A stretch of 6,480 nucleotides of DNA from Azovibrio restrictus (lineage in GTDB: Bacteria > Pseudomonadota > Gammaproteobacteria > Burkholderiales > Rhodocyclaceae). The notes beneath the pieces are model-generated. The model was not told where the DNA came from, did no database searches, and worked only from the letters and a program-made list of their open reading frames with translations. The stretch covers positions 1 to 6,480 of the forward strand of contig QKDJ01000129.1 of the NCBI GenBank assembly GCA_003252145.1, given 5' to 3'. Of the stretch, positions 5,716 to 6,480 are shown piece after piece (within the stretch, counting starts at the first letter, position 1; the number at the start of each line of letters is the position of its first letter). The translations under genes and the position numbers were made by a program.

Positions 5716-6075
5716 TTACCTGCTTTCCCCCTGAGCCTGACGTTCCGCGTCGCTGAACAGGCGGGAGTGGATGATGAAACAGTAGCCCAGTCCTGCTTCC
5801 AGGGAAAAGCTGTCGCCCCGGCCGGGGACTGCGTCCAGGGTCAGGTGGCTGTGTTGCAGGTACGTGAACTGGGATGGACTGGTGTAGAAGCGGGTGCGTG
5901 ATACCTGGCCCAGGAGTACGTCGTGAGGGGTGATCTGCATTTCTCCCTGGCGCAGGCAGAGGGGGGTACTGCCTTCGCAGCAGCCGCCGGACTGGTAGAG
6001 CAGTAGCTCCCCGTGTTCCTCTTCCAGTTGTTGGATCAGGGTCAAGGCGGCGGGGGTGGCGTTTAGTCGTTCCAT
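5716..6075 (-). CDS. DUF779 family protein
   Basis: A 119-residue cytoplasmic protein of the DUF779 family, whose biochemical role is unknown. The family signatures are plain: HGELLLYQSGGCCEGSTPLC at 21-40 with the invariant-looking SGGCC and C40, HLTLDAVPGRGDSFSLE at 77-93, and SRLF at 104-107. The three clustered cysteines (C32, C33, C40) could bind metal or take part in redox chemistry; that is inference. Members are commonly encoded beside alcohol or aldehyde dehydrogenases, and here the gene follows an iron-containing alcohol dehydrogenase gene by 74 bases on the same strand. The start is ATG 6075-6073 because GGAG lies 8 bases upstream on the minus strand. An in-frame start at 6117 would put 14 residues across the terminator hairpin and is rejected. 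Length is normal for the family. Expression probably depends on read-through of that terminator, since there is no room for a promoter after it. Confidence 0.92.
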   Translation of the reverse strand: MERLNATPAALTLIQQLEEEHGELLLYQSGGCCEGSTPLCLRQGEMQITPHDVLLGQVSRTRFYTSPSQFTYLQHSHLTLDAVPGRGDSFSLEAGLGYCFIIHSRLFSDAERQAQGESR

Positions 6076-6087
6076 GGGCAAAGCTCC

Positions 6088-6115
6088 AAAAAAATGGGTG
6101 GGACCAGGCCCACCC
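6088..6115 (-). terminator. Intrinsic terminator/attenuator between the alcohol dehydrogenase and DUF779 genes
   Basis: Read on the minus strand: GGGTGGG (6115-6109), loop CCTGGT, CCCACCC (6102-6096), one A, then seven T (6094-6088). A perfect 7-bp GC-rich stem plus a U7 tract is a textbook rho-independent terminator, 35 bases past the dehydrogenase stop. The U-tract is followed with no gap by GGAG (6087-6084), the DUF779 SD, so the stem and the next gene's ribosome binding site are contiguous. Confidence 0.85.
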
Positions 6116-6149
6116 AAACCGTAGAAGCAGAGGAAGAAATGGTGCTGCC

Positions 6150-6480
6150 TTACATGGCGGCCTGGAATACCGCCTCGATTTCCGCCTGGGTAGCCCGGCG
6201 GGGGTTGGTCAGGCCGCAGGCGTCCTTCATGGCATTGGCGGCCAGGGTGGGAATGTCTCCGGCCTTGGCGCCCAGGGCAGTCAGATTGGCGGGGATGCCC
6301 ACGTCGGCACTCAGCTTGCGGATGGCCGCAATGGCGGCCTTGGCGGCGGCTTCGTGGGTCAGGCCAGTGGTGTCCGTTCCCAGAGCCTTGCCGATGTGAC
6401 CCAGGCGTTCTGCGGCGACCTGGGCGTTGTAGTCCTGTACGTGGGGCAGCAGTACCGCATTGCAGACCCCGTGGGGCAGG
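6150..6480 (-). CDS. Iron-containing alcohol dehydrogenase, C-terminal part (runs off the right edge)
   Basis: C-terminal 110 codons of a group III (iron-dependent) alcohol dehydrogenase, which interconverts alcohols and aldehydes with NAD(P). The fragment begins at LPHGVCNAVLLPHVQDYN, in which the His of the PHG motif corresponds to a metal ligand (H277 in FucO numbering). It ends with NALKDACG-type sequence (NAMKDACGLTNPRRAT) and EIEAVFQAAM, very like Zymomonas AdhB and E. coli YiaY as I recall them. The stop is TAA at 6152-6150, and the C-terminus is full length for the family. The catalytic N-terminal nucleotide-binding half lies outside the window, so substrate and cofactor cannot be judged. 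The gene probably heads an operon with DUF779, separated by an intrinsic terminator. The GC content is high (one 60-base row counted at 70%). Confidence 0.95.
   Translation of the reverse strand, partial: LPHGVCNAVLLPHVQDYNAQVAAERLGHIGKALGTDTTGLTHEAAAKAAIAAIRKLSADVGIPANLTALGAKAGDIPTLAANAMKDACGLTNPRRATQAEIEAVFQAAM

Noticed and set aside
5707..5723. GCAGG/CCTGC inverted repeat across the DUF779 stop codon as a terminator
   Set aside because: Only a 5-bp stem with a 7-base AT loop, overlaps the stop, and no U-tract follows on the minus strand.
5693..5734. Strong plus-strand SD-like AAAGGAGG followed by TTG and a nine-codon frame ending at TGA 5732-5734
   Set aside because: Too short, TTG start, overlaps the 3' end of the DUF779 gene, and no promoter is visible; probably chance, although the SD match is good.

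Overview
The window looks like chromosomal DNA from a gammaproteobacterium with fairly high GC. The RluA and Tas homologues are close to their enterobacterial counterparts, and the intergenic gaps are short with mostly ordinary Shine-Dalgarno (SD) sites. I cannot name the genus. I see no mobile element, CRISPR array, tRNA or rRNA. Eight genes and one gene fragment at each end account for almost all of the sequence, and only the 168-base gap before the membrane-protein gene is notably long.

Left part (1-1055, minus strand): the N-terminal 128 codons of a Tas-type aldo/keto reductase run off the left edge. Upstream of it, on the same strand, lies a DinB/YfiT-like four-helix protein. Next (about 1155-2169, plus strand) come rluA, for the 23S rRNA/tRNA pseudouridine synthase, and a small ubiquitin-fold MoaD/ThiS-like protein whose C-terminus lacks the usual Gly-Gly.

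Middle part (2266-5088): this is the most interesting part. A six-helix membrane protein (plus strand) and a rhomboid intramembrane serine protease (minus strand) converge with no base between their stop codons. Their membrane domains look unrelated, yet both carry a C-terminal helical-repeat domain of about 170 residues. By eye these tails align with only two one-residue shifts over about 145 positions. They may be a functional pair: a protease and a partner sharing the same cytoplasmic adaptor-like domain.

Right part (5204-6480, minus strand): a low-GC gene for a single-pass, four-cysteine protein lies directly upstream of the rhomboid gene and is a conceivable client of the protease. Before it come a DUF779 gene and the C-terminal third of an iron-containing alcohol dehydrogenase. 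Between those two lies a clean intrinsic terminator whose U-tract runs straight into the DUF779 ribosome binding site, suggesting that DUF779 is expressed by read-through or attenuation. The alcohol dehydrogenase/DUF779 pair suggests short-chain alcohol/aldehyde metabolism.
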